A DNA stretch of 64,000 nt from Ardenticatenaceae bacterium (GCA_020634375.1 JACKBX010000015.1:1-64000), one strand, 5' to 3'; numbered from the stretch's first letter, positions 47,759 through 57,500 are shown. The notes: generated by a model from the sequence alone, not told the origin. Numbers and translations: made by a program.

Positions 47759-47804
47759 GCGTGACGAGTGGTGAGTTAGTGGATTGACTTACGACTCGTC
47801 ACGC
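47759..47804. repeat. Heptamer-type hairpin between MscS and sensor kinase genes
   Basis: GCGTGACGAGT / ACTCGTCACGC (47759-47769 with 47794-47804) pair perfectly. The left side continues as GTGACGA GTGGTGA GTTAGTG. A run of seven A follows. Confidence 0.82.
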
Positions 47805-47851
47805 AAAAAAACGCTTTGGTACTGGAAACCGTACAGCCAACACCCTCGAAT

Positions 47852-50170
47852 ATGTCTTCAAAAGACCAGGCCGAACAACCTATTTTTTACAAGCTGCGCC
47901 TATGGCAGGAAAAAGTGCTTGATAGCGCCCTGCGCGGTATGCTCGTTTTTTGGGTAATCGCCCTGGTGAATGGCATTAATAGTGTTGCCAAGGCTTACCG
48001 CGAAGAAGCACAGTCGTTTCAACACCCGGCAGAGGCGGCGGCCGGCGTGATAGGGGCTTATGTACTGGTAGTTTCCTGTATGATTTTTGTTACGTTTCGG
48101 CCACAGCTTGGCTATTCTTTGCGGGCGGGTATCACGCTGTTTGTTTTGTATCTGTTGGGGGCGATGGGGCTAACGTTGTCGGGGTTGAGTGGCGACGGCC
48201 GTATCTTTCTCTTTGCCTTTATTATTTTCACCGCGATTCTGACTAATTTTCGTTATGGCTTGGCTGCGCTTGGGATCAGCGTGGTCACAATAACAATTGT
48301 AGCCGCGCTGATTTCAACAGGCGTTATTAATATACCTCCCTCGCGGCAGGCTAATTCTGGCGATCTCGCTTCCTGGTTTAGTGCCAGCATTGTCTTTGTT
48401 TTGCTGAGTGTGGCTATTGTTGCGGCGATAGTTTATCTTATTCGTGGTCTGGAACGCAGTTTGAATGATGCCCGTAAGGAGCAGATGTTTGTAACGGCCG
48501 TACTCGACACTATCGGCGCCCTCGTACTCATTATGGACCCAGAGGGGCGCGTCATTCGCGTTAACCGCGCCTACGAACGCACGATGGGCTTTACGCAAGA
48601 TGAAGTAGTGGGTAAACAACCCTGGGAATTCTTTGTTGTGCCTGACAAAGTAGCGCACACAAAATCTTATTTCAGCAAAGTTGTAAATGGTGAAGTCCTG
48701 CAAGGCCACGAAAACGAATGGCAAACAAAGGATGGGCAGCGCCGCATTATTGCTGGAAGTAGCGCCCGGTTAACCGACGATCAGGCCGTAACAGAGTTTA
48801 TTATTGGCACAGGGATTGACATCACCGAACGCAAACAAGCCGAAATCGCTTTGCAACAACGCCAAGAAGCCAACCGATCCTTACTTCACCTGTCTAAAAA
48901 TTTAGAGCAAGCCACTACCTATAACCAGATTTTGCAGTTCGTCTTAGCGGAGGTGAATCGTGTCATTGGTTATCGCAATATATGGATTTACCTTATAGAT
49001 GAAACTGGCGAGTATGTGTATCCATTAACGCTATTTGGCGAAGCGACCGAAATAGTCAAAACCACCTTTCCCTCATTCCGGGTGAAAGATGATCCCTTCA
49101 TTGAATATATCGTCAACACCACTGATATTGATATTGTAGAGGATGCGCGAATAGACCCAATCACCAACAAAGACATTGTGGCTCGAATGGGAAATCGCAC
49201 CATCGTACACATTCCGTTGTTTTTGGTTGATAGAACCATGGGCATGTTAGGCACGGGAAGTTTTGGCGATGAGGGCGTTAGGGTGCCGACGCAGAGCGAA
49301 CAAGAATATCTAAAATCAATAGGGTCGCATGTGGCTGTGGCGCTTATCCGTATTCAATATTTGGAAGAGCGGCGGCGGGCTGAGGAGGAGTTGAATGCGT
49401 TGAATGCCGCATTGGAACAGCGCGTTATAACACGCACGGCCGAATTGGCTGCTGCCAACGAGCAGTTGAAAGAACTTGACCGCTTAAAATCGAAATTTGT
49501 ATCTGATGTTTCTCACGAATTACGTGCGCCGCTTACTAGTATGGGACTGTACTTGGATTTGTTGAAACGAAGTGAAGAAGGGGCGAGAAAAGAGCATTAT
49601 TTAGGGGTGCTGCGTCAGCAATTTGGCCGTTTAGAGCAGCTTGTGGAGAACATCCTCGATTTGTCCCGTTTGGAACGAGATAGTGTGAATCAGGTTTTTA
49701 CGGCCGTTGCCCTAAACGTAATCGTAGCAGAAGTAGCCAATGTGCATCGCCCCCGTGCCGAGGCCGCAGGATTGACCATGATGGTGGATATGGAGCCAAT
49801 GTTGCCCTCAATTCAAGGCGTGCCCGGACAGCTAATGCAGGTCGCTACCAATTTACTTGCCAACGCCATCAATTACACCAAAAGCGGCGAGGTACGTGTA
49901 AAGACTTATTATGAGGCCGATAAGCGGCAAATTTGCTTGCAGGTAGAAGACACTGGCCTGGGCATTGCCCCCGAAGATATGCCGCGTCTATTTGATCGTT
50001 TCTATCGTGGTAGTATGCCAGGCCAATCTAAGATTCCGGGTACGGGCTTGGGATTGGCAATTGTGCGCGAGATTGTGGAACTGCACAGAGGTAGTATTCA
50101 AGTTTACAGTCGGCCAGGCGAGGGGAGTGTGTTTAGGATTTGCTTGCCCGTCAGCGACTCATTGTTGTAA
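47852..50170 (+). CDS. Membrane sensor histidine kinase (PAS-GAF-HisKA-HATPase)
   Basis: The kinase has about 772 residues. Six membrane helices lie in residues 25-205, followed by PAS (about 220-340, VTAVLDTIGALVLIMDPEGRVIRVN), GAF (about 355-520, with IVEDARIDPITN and GMLGTGSFGDEG), a coiled coil, HisKA with H555 in VSHELRAPL, and an ATPase with N box LLANAINYT, DTGLGIAPEDM and GTGLGLAIVREI. The start is unclear: ATG 47852 or TTG 47816, neither with a good ribosome site. Its GAF closely matches GAF1 of the 13522 kinase. No response regulator is adjacent. Confidence 0.9.
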   Translation: MSSKDQAEQPIFYKLRLWQEKVLDSALRGMLVFWVIALVNGINSVAKAYREEAQSFQHPAEAAAGVIGAYVLVVSCMIFVTFRPQLGYSLRAGITLFVLYLLGAMGLTLSGLSGDGRIFLFAFIIFTAILTNFRYGLAALGISVVTITIVAALISTGVINIPPSRQANSGDLASWFSASIVFVLLSVAIVAAIVYLIRGLERSLNDARKEQMFVTAVLDTIGALVLIMDPEGRVIRVNRAYERTMGFTQDEVVGKQPWEFFVVPDKVAHTKSYFSKVVNGEVLQGHENEWQTKDGQRRIIAGSSARLTDDQAVTEFIIGTGIDITERKQAEIALQQRQEANRSLLHLSKNLEQATTYNQILQFVLAEVNRVIGYRNIWIYLIDETGEYVYPLTLFGEATEIVKTTFPSFRVKDDPFIEYIVNTTDIDIVEDARIDPITNKDIVARMGNRTIVHIPLFLVDRTMGMLGTGSFGDEGVRVPTQSEQEYLKSIGSHVAVALIRIQYLEERRRAEEELNALNAALEQRVITRTAELAAANEQLKELDRLKSKFVSDVSHELRAPLTSMGLYLDLLKRSEEGARKEHYLGVLRQQFGRLEQLVENILDLSRLERDSVNQVFTAVALNVIVAEVANVHRPRAEAAGLTMMVDMEPMLPSIQGVPGQLMQVATNLLANAINYTKSGEVRVKTYYEADKRQICLQVEDTGLGIAPEDMPRLFDRFYRGSMPGQSKIPGTGLGLAIVREIVELHRGSIQVYSRPGEGSVFRICLPVSDSLL

Positions 50171-50173
50171 ATA

Positions 50174-50208
50174 AAAGAACCGGGTTTCTGTCAGAAACCC
50201 GGTTCTTT
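50174..50208. terminator. Bidirectional terminator after the sensor kinase
   Basis: A perfect 16-bp stem AAAGAACCGGGTTTCT / AGAAACCCGGTTCTTT with a 3-nt loop separates the converging kinase and lipoprotein genes. Confidence 0.9.
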
Positions 50209-50226
50209 ATCACAATAAACGGGCAA

Positions 50227-50871
50227 CTATTCGCCCAAAGATGCTTCCTGAATCGTTAAATTATCAAAAGATATGTCTGTGTCGCCACCCTCGAAGGCTG
50301 TGGCAGCAAACCCGGCATACCCATTAGCGTAGCTGCTGTCGTTTGTTTCTGCCATGAACTTGCCATTCACATACAACGCCAGGTAATCACCAACGCACAC
50401 GGCACGAATAGTATTGGTTGCCGTTCCTTTATTGATGGCCGAATTGCTCGTCCAATCTACCAACGGCGTTACATCTTCGCCCTCGCCTTTGCTAATGGCG
50501 TAATAACCATCACCACTGACGAGAAAATAATAGCCGTCCCCATTGTTACTGGTGTCCGAACGGCACATCACGCCATAAGCGTTGTTTTCAAAGGTGGATA
50601 ACTGACTGGCTTCCACTTCTATGACCACGTCGCTGTGATTTTGTTCGTTCAGGCCCCAAATGTATCCCGCGTCACCTGTCTGGACACGGTAGGCGCCGTC
50701 CATCACTTGCAAAGCGACCCCATCATCAAGATAGGTTTCCCAGGCATTGGGGGAGTCAAATGTTTCGTTGAGCAATTGGTTGCCGAGGGCGGGTTCGTGT
50801 GATGGGCTGCTGCATCCTACAAGGACCAGTAGTAGAATGATAGCGATTAATACAGTCCATTTTTTCAGCAT
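50227..50871 (-). CDS. Lipoprotein with concanavalin-like (LamG/DUF1080-type) domain
   Basis: The 214-residue protein has a lipobox LLVLVGCSS. The mature part reads LLNETFDSPNAWETYLDDG, VVIEVEASQLSTFENNAYGVMCR, GYYFLVSGDGYYAISKG, IRAVCVGDYLALYVNGKFMAETND, AGFAATAFEGGDTDISFDNL. This is the strand pattern of carbohydrate-binding jelly-roll domains near DUF1080. It is anchored outside the membrane. The start is preceded by AAGGAGAGAC. It is monocistronic. Confidence 0.85.
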   Translation of the reverse strand: MLKKWTVLIAIILLLVLVGCSSPSHEPALGNQLLNETFDSPNAWETYLDDGVALQVMDGAYRVQTGDAGYIWGLNEQNHSDVVIEVEASQLSTFENNAYGVMCRSDTSNNGDGYYFLVSGDGYYAISKGEGEDVTPLVDWTSNSAINKGTATNTIRAVCVGDYLALYVNGKFMAETNDSSYANGYAGFAATAFEGGDTDISFDNLTIQEASLGE

Positions 50872-50998
50872 AAGTCTCTCCTTAATTGTTTGTTGGGCCG
50901 AAAATAGGCCACATTAATATTCATTTAACATTGTAGACAGTTTTGCCCGTAGGGTCGAGTGTGGATTTTGTACATTTTTGATGAAAAGCGAGTAATAA

Positions 50999-51035
50999 AA
51001 AAACCTTCCGGGGAGTTCCACCCTGGAAGGTTTTT
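50999..51035. terminator. Terminator after the anti-sigma gene
   Basis: AAAAACCTTCCGGGG / CCCTGGAAGGTTTTT (50999-51013 with 51021-51035, one G-T pair) has T-runs on both strands. On the minus strand it follows the anti-sigma gene by 35 bp. Confidence 0.85.
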
Positions 51036-51070
51036 CATGACCTGGGGTTAAATACGTTTATAAGGTGTAT

Positions 51071-52114
51071 TTATCCATTGTCGTCTTCGCTTTCATCGTC
51101 TTTGTGTTCGTCCCCATTATCACTACTCTTGTCATCTTCCTCGTCATCGTTATTGTCGTCTTCCTCATCGCCGTTGCTACTATCGTCGTTGTTGTCGTCA
51201 TCATCGCCGGAATCAACCGTAGGGGAAGGTGGTGGCAGAGTGGGTTGTAAAGATTCGGTTGGAGTAGGTGTGGGAGTGAGCGTTTCGGTAGGCTCTGTGG
51301 TAGCGGTGACGGTAGGCGTAGCTGTAGGGGTTGTCGTCAGGGTGGCGGTGGGAGAGGGCACGGCCGTTTCCGTCATCGTCGGTTGTGGTGTTGCTGAAGG
51401 GGCTGGGTTTGTAGCCGTCGGTGTAGGGGTGGGGGGAAGTGGGTCATCTTCAACGCGGACGATGTTAGCCAGCAAACGGCCGTTTTCCGTGCGTCCATCT
51501 ACTTCCGCTTGCAACCCGACAGCCAACGTGCCAATAACTTGTGTATCTGACGTTAGTTCTGTGTTCAGCCCGGCAATAAGGAGCGTGGTGTCCGAAACGG
51601 CCGTAATCATCCCTGTAAAATGCACGTCTGTGCTGCGTCCCAAAGCCAGCAACTCGCCAATTTCGCGGATGCGTTCCTGTTTCAAGTCAGCTTGCAACGC
51701 TTCTGGATCACCGGTTAGCGCACTGCGGGCGCTTTCCACCAATAGTTTCACCTCGTACAAGGTGTCGCCGGGCAAAGCCGAAGCAGATGTGCTTACAGCG
51801 CCCAATCCTAACAGCGCTAACACAAAGACAGCCATCATGGGGGCTAATATACGGCGCAGCCCCAGCCAGGGTATACGCCGTGTCGATTGTGTCTGCTGCA
51901 TGGTTGCGCCGTAATCGAGAAAGGCGGCACGTGATTGCAATTGTGCTGCCCGTGTGGGTTGTAGATTGAGCTGGCTGAGTTGTACGGCCGTTTGCAAAAT
52001 CGGCCGTAATTTAGACAATGCCTCTGGATATCGAGCTAAAATTTGCTCCAGCGGTTCACCTTGTTCCAGCGCATCCAGACAATCCGTTATGATTTGTTCA
52101 AAAGGGTCGTTCAT
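51071..52114 (-). CDS. Anti-sigma-factor-like membrane protein (DUF5667/DUF5666 type)
   Basis: In this 347-residue protein an N-terminal cytoplasmic helical part (DPFEQIITDCLDALEQGEPLEQILARYPE) precedes one membrane helix (about 87-107). DUF5667-like PGDTLYEVKLLVESARSALTGDPEA and DUF5666-like FTGMITAVSDTTLLIAG follow. A Pro/Thr-rich stalk (about 225-300) and an Asp/Asn/Glu tail (about 305-347) end it. The gene overlaps the sigma-factor gene by 4 bp (ATGA), so the protein most likely holds that sigma factor at the membrane. The acidic tail may bind Ca2+ or wall polymers; this is inference. Confidence 0.85.
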   Translation of the reverse strand: MNDPFEQIITDCLDALEQGEPLEQILARYPEALSKLRPILQTAVQLSQLNLQPTRAAQLQSRAAFLDYGATMQQTQSTRRIPWLGLRRILAPMMAVFVLALLGLGAVSTSASALPGDTLYEVKLLVESARSALTGDPEALQADLKQERIREIGELLALGRSTDVHFTGMITAVSDTTLLIAGLNTELTSDTQVIGTLAVGLQAEVDGRTENGRLLANIVRVEDDPLPPTPTPTATNPAPSATPQPTMTETAVPSPTATLTTTPTATPTVTATTEPTETLTPTPTPTESLQPTLPPPSPTVDSGDDDDNNDDSSNGDEEDDNNDDEEDDKSSDNGDEHKDDESEDDNG

Positions 52115-52674
52115 GACCTTGCTGTTCCTGTGTGCAACTTACGAGAAAGCATCGCAACGGCGCGGGCCTGAAGCATTTTAATAGCTCCCTCACTTTTGCC
52201 CATTGTATTTGCCACTTCTCGTATAGACATTTCATACCCAAAGCGCAGAGCGAGAACATTTTGTTGGTCTTCTGTCAAATCGCGCATCGCATCGTGTATG
52301 CTCTCTTGTGTGATTCGCATTTCCACTTCTTGGTCTGGCTCCGCCATCTCACTGGGGAAAGAATCATCCAATTCAGTGTGCTGAACGCGGTACTTCTTGC
52401 GATAATGGTCTTTGACTACCCGCGACGCGACACTAAACAGCCAACCACGCAATGTTTTTTGTGGGGCTGTTTTGTCGCGTAAGGCATGTAACAGCCGCAT
52501 AAATACCTCGCTGCTTAAATCCTCTGCGGTGTGGTGGTCCCCCACGCGCAGCACAATGTACCGAAAAATCGGTGTGTAATAGGTATCATGAATTTCGGCC
52601 AGGGCGTCTGAATCTAACGACCGGGCGCGATTGAGCAAGAGAAGTTCTTCGTGCACAGTTTGATGATTATCCAC
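52111..52674 (-). CDS. ECF-family RNA polymerase sigma factor
   Basis: The 187-residue protein's region 2 reads IHDTYYTPIFRYIVLRVGDHHTAEDLSSEVFMRLLHAL ... LRGWLFSVASRVVKDHYRKK. Region 4 reads LTEDQQNVLALRFGYEMSIREVANTMGKSEGAIKMLQARAV. It has no region 3, as expected of ECF sigmas. It is co-translated with the downstream anti-sigma gene. The regulon is unknown; the adjacent lipoprotein and membrane genes are candidates. Confidence 0.93.
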   Translation of the reverse strand: MDNHQTVHEELLLLNRARSLDSDALAEIHDTYYTPIFRYIVLRVGDHHTAEDLSSEVFMRLLHALRDKTAPQKTLRGWLFSVASRVVKDHYRKKYRVQHTELDDSFPSEMAEPDQEVEMRITQESIHDAMRDLTEDQQNVLALRFGYEMSIREVANTMGKSEGAIKMLQARAVAMLSRKLHTGTARS

Positions 52675-52805
52675 AATTTGTCATTGAATAGCGATCCTTT
52701 TCTCTTTTCCCTACGCTCTCACTATCTAAGTCGCCTCAGATGGGAAAAAGTAACGGGCGCTACGAGTGTTTTTTTGGTGAATTTGCCGGGTTTCGCTACA
52801 CTGCA

Positions 52806-53234
52806 ATGATGATTCAGTTACCGACGCGTATAACGGTCGTGCGCCGCTTAACAATAATCTGGGCGGTCTATGCCCTAGTTTGGATGGGATGGGAAGGAAA
52901 CCTGCACCGGGTAGTATGGATGGGGGCAGGAACGGCGCTGCTGTTGGCGGTGAAAGGGTTGCAGTGGGTGGGGAGGAAACGGCCGTACCCCTCCCATCAC
53001 CTTCTTGCCATCACCACCGCGCTTGGTTTGCTTGCTGGCCTGGGAGCCATACCTCTGACCCTGCTCTTTATGGTCGTCAAAACCGGCTTACATGCTCATG
53101 GCCCCGAATTCACCCTAATAGAGATCAACTGGGTTATTCAACAGACCTTTCTGTGGGGCCTTGTTGGTGCTCTGCTAGGATTAGGGATGGGTTTATTACT
53201 GGTGGCCCGCTTCTTGTCTACCAGTCATCAATAG
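52806..53234 (+). CDS. Hypothetical membrane protein
   Basis: The 142-residue protein has four hydrophobic segments (LTIIWAVYALVWMGW, VVWMGAGTALLLAVKG, LLAITTALGLLAGLGAIPLTLLFMV, FLWGLVGALLGLGMGLLLVARF). ATG at 52806 is preferred to 52740 because the shorter form starts at the first helix. I do not recognise a family. It is divergent from the ECF operon by 131 bp. Confidence 0.7.
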   Translation: MMIQLPTRITVVRRLTIIWAVYALVWMGWEGNLHRVVWMGAGTALLLAVKGLQWVGRKRPYPSHHLLAITTALGLLAGLGAIPLTLLFMVVKTGLHAHGPEFTLIEINWVIQQTFLWGLVGALLGLGMGLLLVARFLSTSHQ

Positions 53235-53253
53235 CCAACGGTTCATTACCGCA

Positions 53254-53883
53254 TTACCGCAGCCGTGCTTCCAACGCTTCCAGCGCCTCTTCTAACTGCG
53301 CCTGACGTAAACTGGTTGTCACATCGCCCCGCGTGCGTTCCAATACAGCCCGCACCGTATCTGTGCGGCGGCGCAGCCCGCCGGTAATACTATCGTTAAA
53401 ATCAAACGTCACCAGGATGCTATAAATCTGATCCATGTTGTCAAGTAAGCGTTCCGCCTCATCACTGTGCCCATGACGAATAATATCCAAAATGCGGCGG
53501 CGCAGTTCCGTGGCTGCTTCAGCCAGCCCATTAAGCCAGGTATTGGACTCTGCGTTTAATTCCTGAGGGGAAGGCAGCGGCTGGTTGCGTATTAACGCAT
53601 AAGTTAAGTTAGCTTCCACAAATTCTTTGATGGCATCCTGCGTATAACCGGCAAAATACAGGGCAGGGTAATGTCGTACACCATCTACAAGGGTATTTGC
53701 CGCATCGCGGGCTTGGGCAATCAACGAATCGGCCGTTTCCCATTCCTCACGATGAACAGCGCGAATGGCGCGGGCGCACAAGCTAATTAAGGCTCGTGAA
53801 CGTTGATATGCCTGGTCACGGGCCGTGCTGGCTTGTTCAAACTCACTTTGAATGGCTTCTGCTACAATATCTAATTGATCCAT
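53254..53883 (-). CDS. Translin-family protein
   Basis: The 209-residue all-helical protein reads QASTARDQAYQRSRALISLCARAIRAVHREEW, then GYTQDAIKEFVEANLTYALI and LDNMDQIYSILVTFDFNDSITGGLRRRTDTVRAVLERTRGDVTTSL. This C-terminal signature is that of prokaryotic translin homologues (PF01997), relatives of the eukaryotic C3PO RNA-binding nuclease. It lies 11 bp after the DUF3467 gene. An RNA- or DNA-binding role is expected from the family; the partner is unknown. Confidence 0.85.
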   Translation of the reverse strand: MDQLDIVAEAIQSEFEQASTARDQAYQRSRALISLCARAIRAVHREEWETADSLIAQARDAANTLVDGVRHYPALYFAGYTQDAIKEFVEANLTYALIRNQPLPSPQELNAESNTWLNGLAEAATELRRRILDIIRHGHSDEAERLLDNMDQIYSILVTFDFNDSITGGLRRRTDTVRAVLERTRGDVTTSLRQAQLEEALEALEARLR

Positions 53884-53894
53884 ATGTCTATCCC

Positions 53895-54248
53895 CTACTC
53901 GTCTTGTTTGCCTTCATCTGATCCCGATCCGGTTGAGCGAAAGAAATTCTCAACAAGCGGACTTCCCTGATTCGGCAGGCGAATTTCGCCAAATTGACGC
54001 TCATAGTTTTGAATGTTTTGTGCCAATGCCATCTGTAACAGTTTGGCGTGCATTGGGGACATGATGATGCGGGCTTGTACAGTGCCATGTGGCGTGCGTG
54101 GCAGTACCTGTGCAAAATCTAAGACTACCTCTACCGGCGTATGACTAATGAGGGCCACGTTAGCATACACGGCCTTCAACTCTTTAGGCATGTCAATGGC
54201 AATTTTCTTGGGGCCGGGGGTCTTGCCGGGGTCTGGTTGAGTACTCAT
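53895..54248 (-). CDS. DUF3467-domain protein
   Basis: The 117-residue protein reads YANVALISHTPVEVVLDFAQVLPRTPHGTVQARIIMSPMHAKLLQMALAQNIQNYE, which is the DUF3467 core. Flanks are Pro/Lys-rich and Gly/Asp-rich. It starts at 54248 behind CAGGAGAATACATC. It is the first gene of a two-gene unit with translin. The function is unknown. Confidence 0.85.
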   Translation of the reverse strand: MSTQPDPGKTPGPKKIAIDMPKELKAVYANVALISHTPVEVVLDFAQVLPRTPHGTVQARIIMSPMHAKLLQMALAQNIQNYERQFGEIRLPNQGSPLVENFFRSTGSGSDEGKQDE

Positions 54249-54531
54249 GATGTATTCTCCTGGTCAAGTTACATGGTTGCTGACTGCAACGATACCTGAG
54301 TTTGGAAGAACTGCCAATGGACAGGTTTTCGCAAAATCCAGTTTAGCCGCTTGCCATAAACCCAGTAATGAATTTGCCATCCAATTCCATAAAAAAGTTG
54401 CCAAGCAGGTGCAGTTTTAGGGTATTGTCCATTACTGATCGTTTTCGGATCGTTTTTTTCATATCATCATTCCGAGTTAATTTTCAAAAACAAAGCTAGG
54501 AAAGTAAGTGGCAGCTATTCAGGAGCAAAAT
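54249..54531. other. Intergenic region before the giant surface protein gene
   Basis: The 283-bp gap separates two divergent genes and is AT-richer than its surroundings. It holds a GATCGTTTTCGGATCG repeat near 54438-54453 and the ribosome site AGGAGCAAAAT at its right end. No RNA gene or clear promoter pair was found. Confidence 0.6.
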
Positions 54532-57500
54532 ATGAAACAAACAGGCCGAGCATATAAAATAACATCCGCACTTGTGACAATTTCATTATTACTGCAATTA
54601 TTCATACCTACAATAAACTGGCCTCAAGCAACGGCCGTACATGCCAACCCAACCGCCCAATTACAAACAGCCAACCGAATCGAGATCGTAAACACAACGA
54701 TTGCTTCCCCTCTTACCGTCTCCCGCGTCCAATCGGCCTACACCGCCCCCGGGACCATTGCCATCACCTACACCGTGCGCAACACCCAGCCGCCCACCAT
54801 CTTTCCCCCCGTGCCCGCCAGCCCCACCATCACCGACACCCTTGCTGCCCTCGATGGCTTCGACGCCCTGCGCGACCCCAACACCGTGCACGACGTTTTG
54901 CTCACTACCGAACTCACCGGCCTCGGCACGCTGACCGATGTACAGTCGTTAGCCGACCAGCAGGGCAGCACCCTGGCCTGGAATTTGGGTGACATTGCCC
55001 CGATGCAAAGCGCAACGGCCGTTCTCACCCTCACCCTCTCCACCAGCCCCACCAACGTCGAACTGCTGGACAACGGCGCAGCCGCCTACGGCCACAGCGC
55101 CGGGCAAATGGTAACGGCCGTTGCCGCCCCCGCCCTCGTCAACCCCGCCAGCTTCGGCCAATGGCTCATCTGGACCCTCGACGCCGACATCTACGACACC
55201 GAAATGCTCGCCCAGGTCGGACAGCTCGGTCACGCTCCCGACCAACTCTTCGCCTACGTGCGCGGGCTAGGCTTTGAAGCCTACGACGGCTCCCTGCGCG
55301 GCACACGCGGCACACTGTGGAGCGCCGCTGGTAACAGCGCCGACCAATCCTCCCTGCTCATCGCCATGCTCCGCGCTTCCGGCATCCCCGCCCGCTACCG
55401 CCACGGCACACTAGACGCCGCTGACGCCCAAACCCTCATCGCCAGCATGTTCCCCGACCCCACGCAGTACGTCGGCCACCTCGACGAAAGCCTGGAAACG
55501 GCCGATCCCCTCAACGATCCCGCCCTCATCGCCCAGGCCCAAGACCACTGGTGGGTCGAAGCCTACCTCTCCGGCGGCTGGACCGACCTCGACCCCAGCT
55601 TCCCCACCGCCCAAATCGGCGACAGCTTCGCCGCCCCCACCGCTGACGGCACAGACCGCCTCGCCGAATTGCCCGACGCCACCCGCCACCAAGTCACCAT
55701 CCGCCTCAAAGTGGAAGACTACTACCCGCTCAACCTCGGCCAGTCCGGGCTGGATTACGCCTATCCCCTCACGCACACCTTCCGCACCGTCGAGTTGGCT
55801 GCCGAACCGCTGATCTTCTCCCATCTCGTCCACACCGAAAACCAGGGCGGCCTCATTTTTGCCAACACCATCCACACTTACACCCCCTATTTGCTGCTTG
55901 GCGACCGCGAAATTTTTGGCGAACCGTACCAGGACATCCTCACCAACTTTCCCCTGGGCACGATTTTCCACACCGCCGCCTGGCTGCAATTTGACCTGAC
56001 CACGCCCGACGGCCAAACCACCACCTATGAACGCGAAATCGTAGACAAAATCGGCTACGAAGCCCGCGTCAACGGTGGCAATACCGATCTCAACCTCAGC
56101 AGCGACGGCAGCCAGTTTGTCACCGATTTTGATAGTTACGCCACCGGTTTTTGGCCCAATGTCGTGCCGCAAACGGCCGTTACCCAATCCAAAGCCGCCG
56201 CCCTCTCCCAGGCCCAATCTCTCAACGCCGACGGCCAACGCCTGCAAGAACTGCTGGCCCTGCCCGACCTCACCCTCGCCGAACAGCAAGAATTCGGCGT
56301 GCTGCGCGCCCGCTTTCAGACCAACGCTGCCCGCCTGCTGGGCAATCTCAGCCTCAGCTTCGCCGAAATGGCCGACCGCATGGTCACAGAGACCAGCGCC
56401 GGGCTGTTCGTCAAGGCGTATTATGATGCGCCGCGTCTGATCATCACCAGTCTGGAACCTGACGGTTCCCAGGCCGCCTTTAGCATGGATTTGCGCAATA
56501 CGGCCGTCCACACCATCCCCTATCCCGGACAGGCCAGCAACGCCGCCATCGGCTTCAACATCAGCAAAGGCTTCATCGAGTCCGGCATCGAAGGGCGCGT
56601 CCTCGGCGACGCCATCGGTCAGCCCGTCCTCACCACCGCCCGCATTAGCACGGCCGCCCAAGCGCAAGGCATCGAACCCGTCTACCTCGCCAGCGACAAC
56701 CTGTACCTGCTCGACCAGCTCGACCTCACCCCGCAGGCCGAAGCGCGTATCACCAGCGCCGCCGCCGCCGGAAAACTGGTTATCATCCCTGCTGAAAAGG
56801 TGCAAATTGACGGCGGCCTGCACACCGGCTGGTGGGAAATTGACCCCGCTACCGGCGAAACCATCGGCGTCCTCGAAGATGGGCTGCACGGTGCACTGGA
56901 ATACGTCTTCACCATCGCCTATCAAGTCGTTAACGGCCCCCTGGCCGACTTTATGCTCGGCTTCACCGCCTACACCTGGGGCTTCGTCGCCGACCGTTTC
57001 GACAAAGCCGTCGGCGATGGCAGTTTTGATCAGGCCAATTATGATTGGATGATTGGCACTTACGCTACCACGCTGACGTGCATCGGCGCAATTGCCACCG
57101 GCGGCACAGCATCCGCCGTCTTTTGCGGCACAGGCATGGGCGGCGCCGTCACCGGCATTGCCGCCGACCCCTTTGCCTGGGGCCAAAAAGCCGCCGAAGC
57201 GTACCTGACCAGCGTCGTGCAGTACGACCCGCCTTTAGGCAGCACATGGATGGCCCTTGACACCTTCACCCCCGCCGCGCAAAACGTCGCCACCGCCACC
57301 CTGCCCATCGCCGCCACCCTGCCCGCTGGCAATCTCACTGCCAATCTCACCACCGACTTCGCCGTCGTCAGCGGCACGCTCAACGCCAGCTACGCCTCCC
57401 CCGGCGCAGCCTTCCGCTATGATGCTCTCAGCATCACCGATGGCGACCTGCAAGATGGCGATGGCGTGGCCCTCGGCTCCGGCGCGCTTGCTGCCGAATC

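Noticed and set aside
55411..57186. Long minus-strand open frame (591 codons) and others at 60289-61446, 61480-62478 and 62557-63924
   Set aside because: They lie wholly antisense to the giant surface protein, which has a signal peptide, recognisable domains and a ribosome site. The antisense frames are Gly/Ala/Val-rich shadows that arise from the GC-rich codon pattern.
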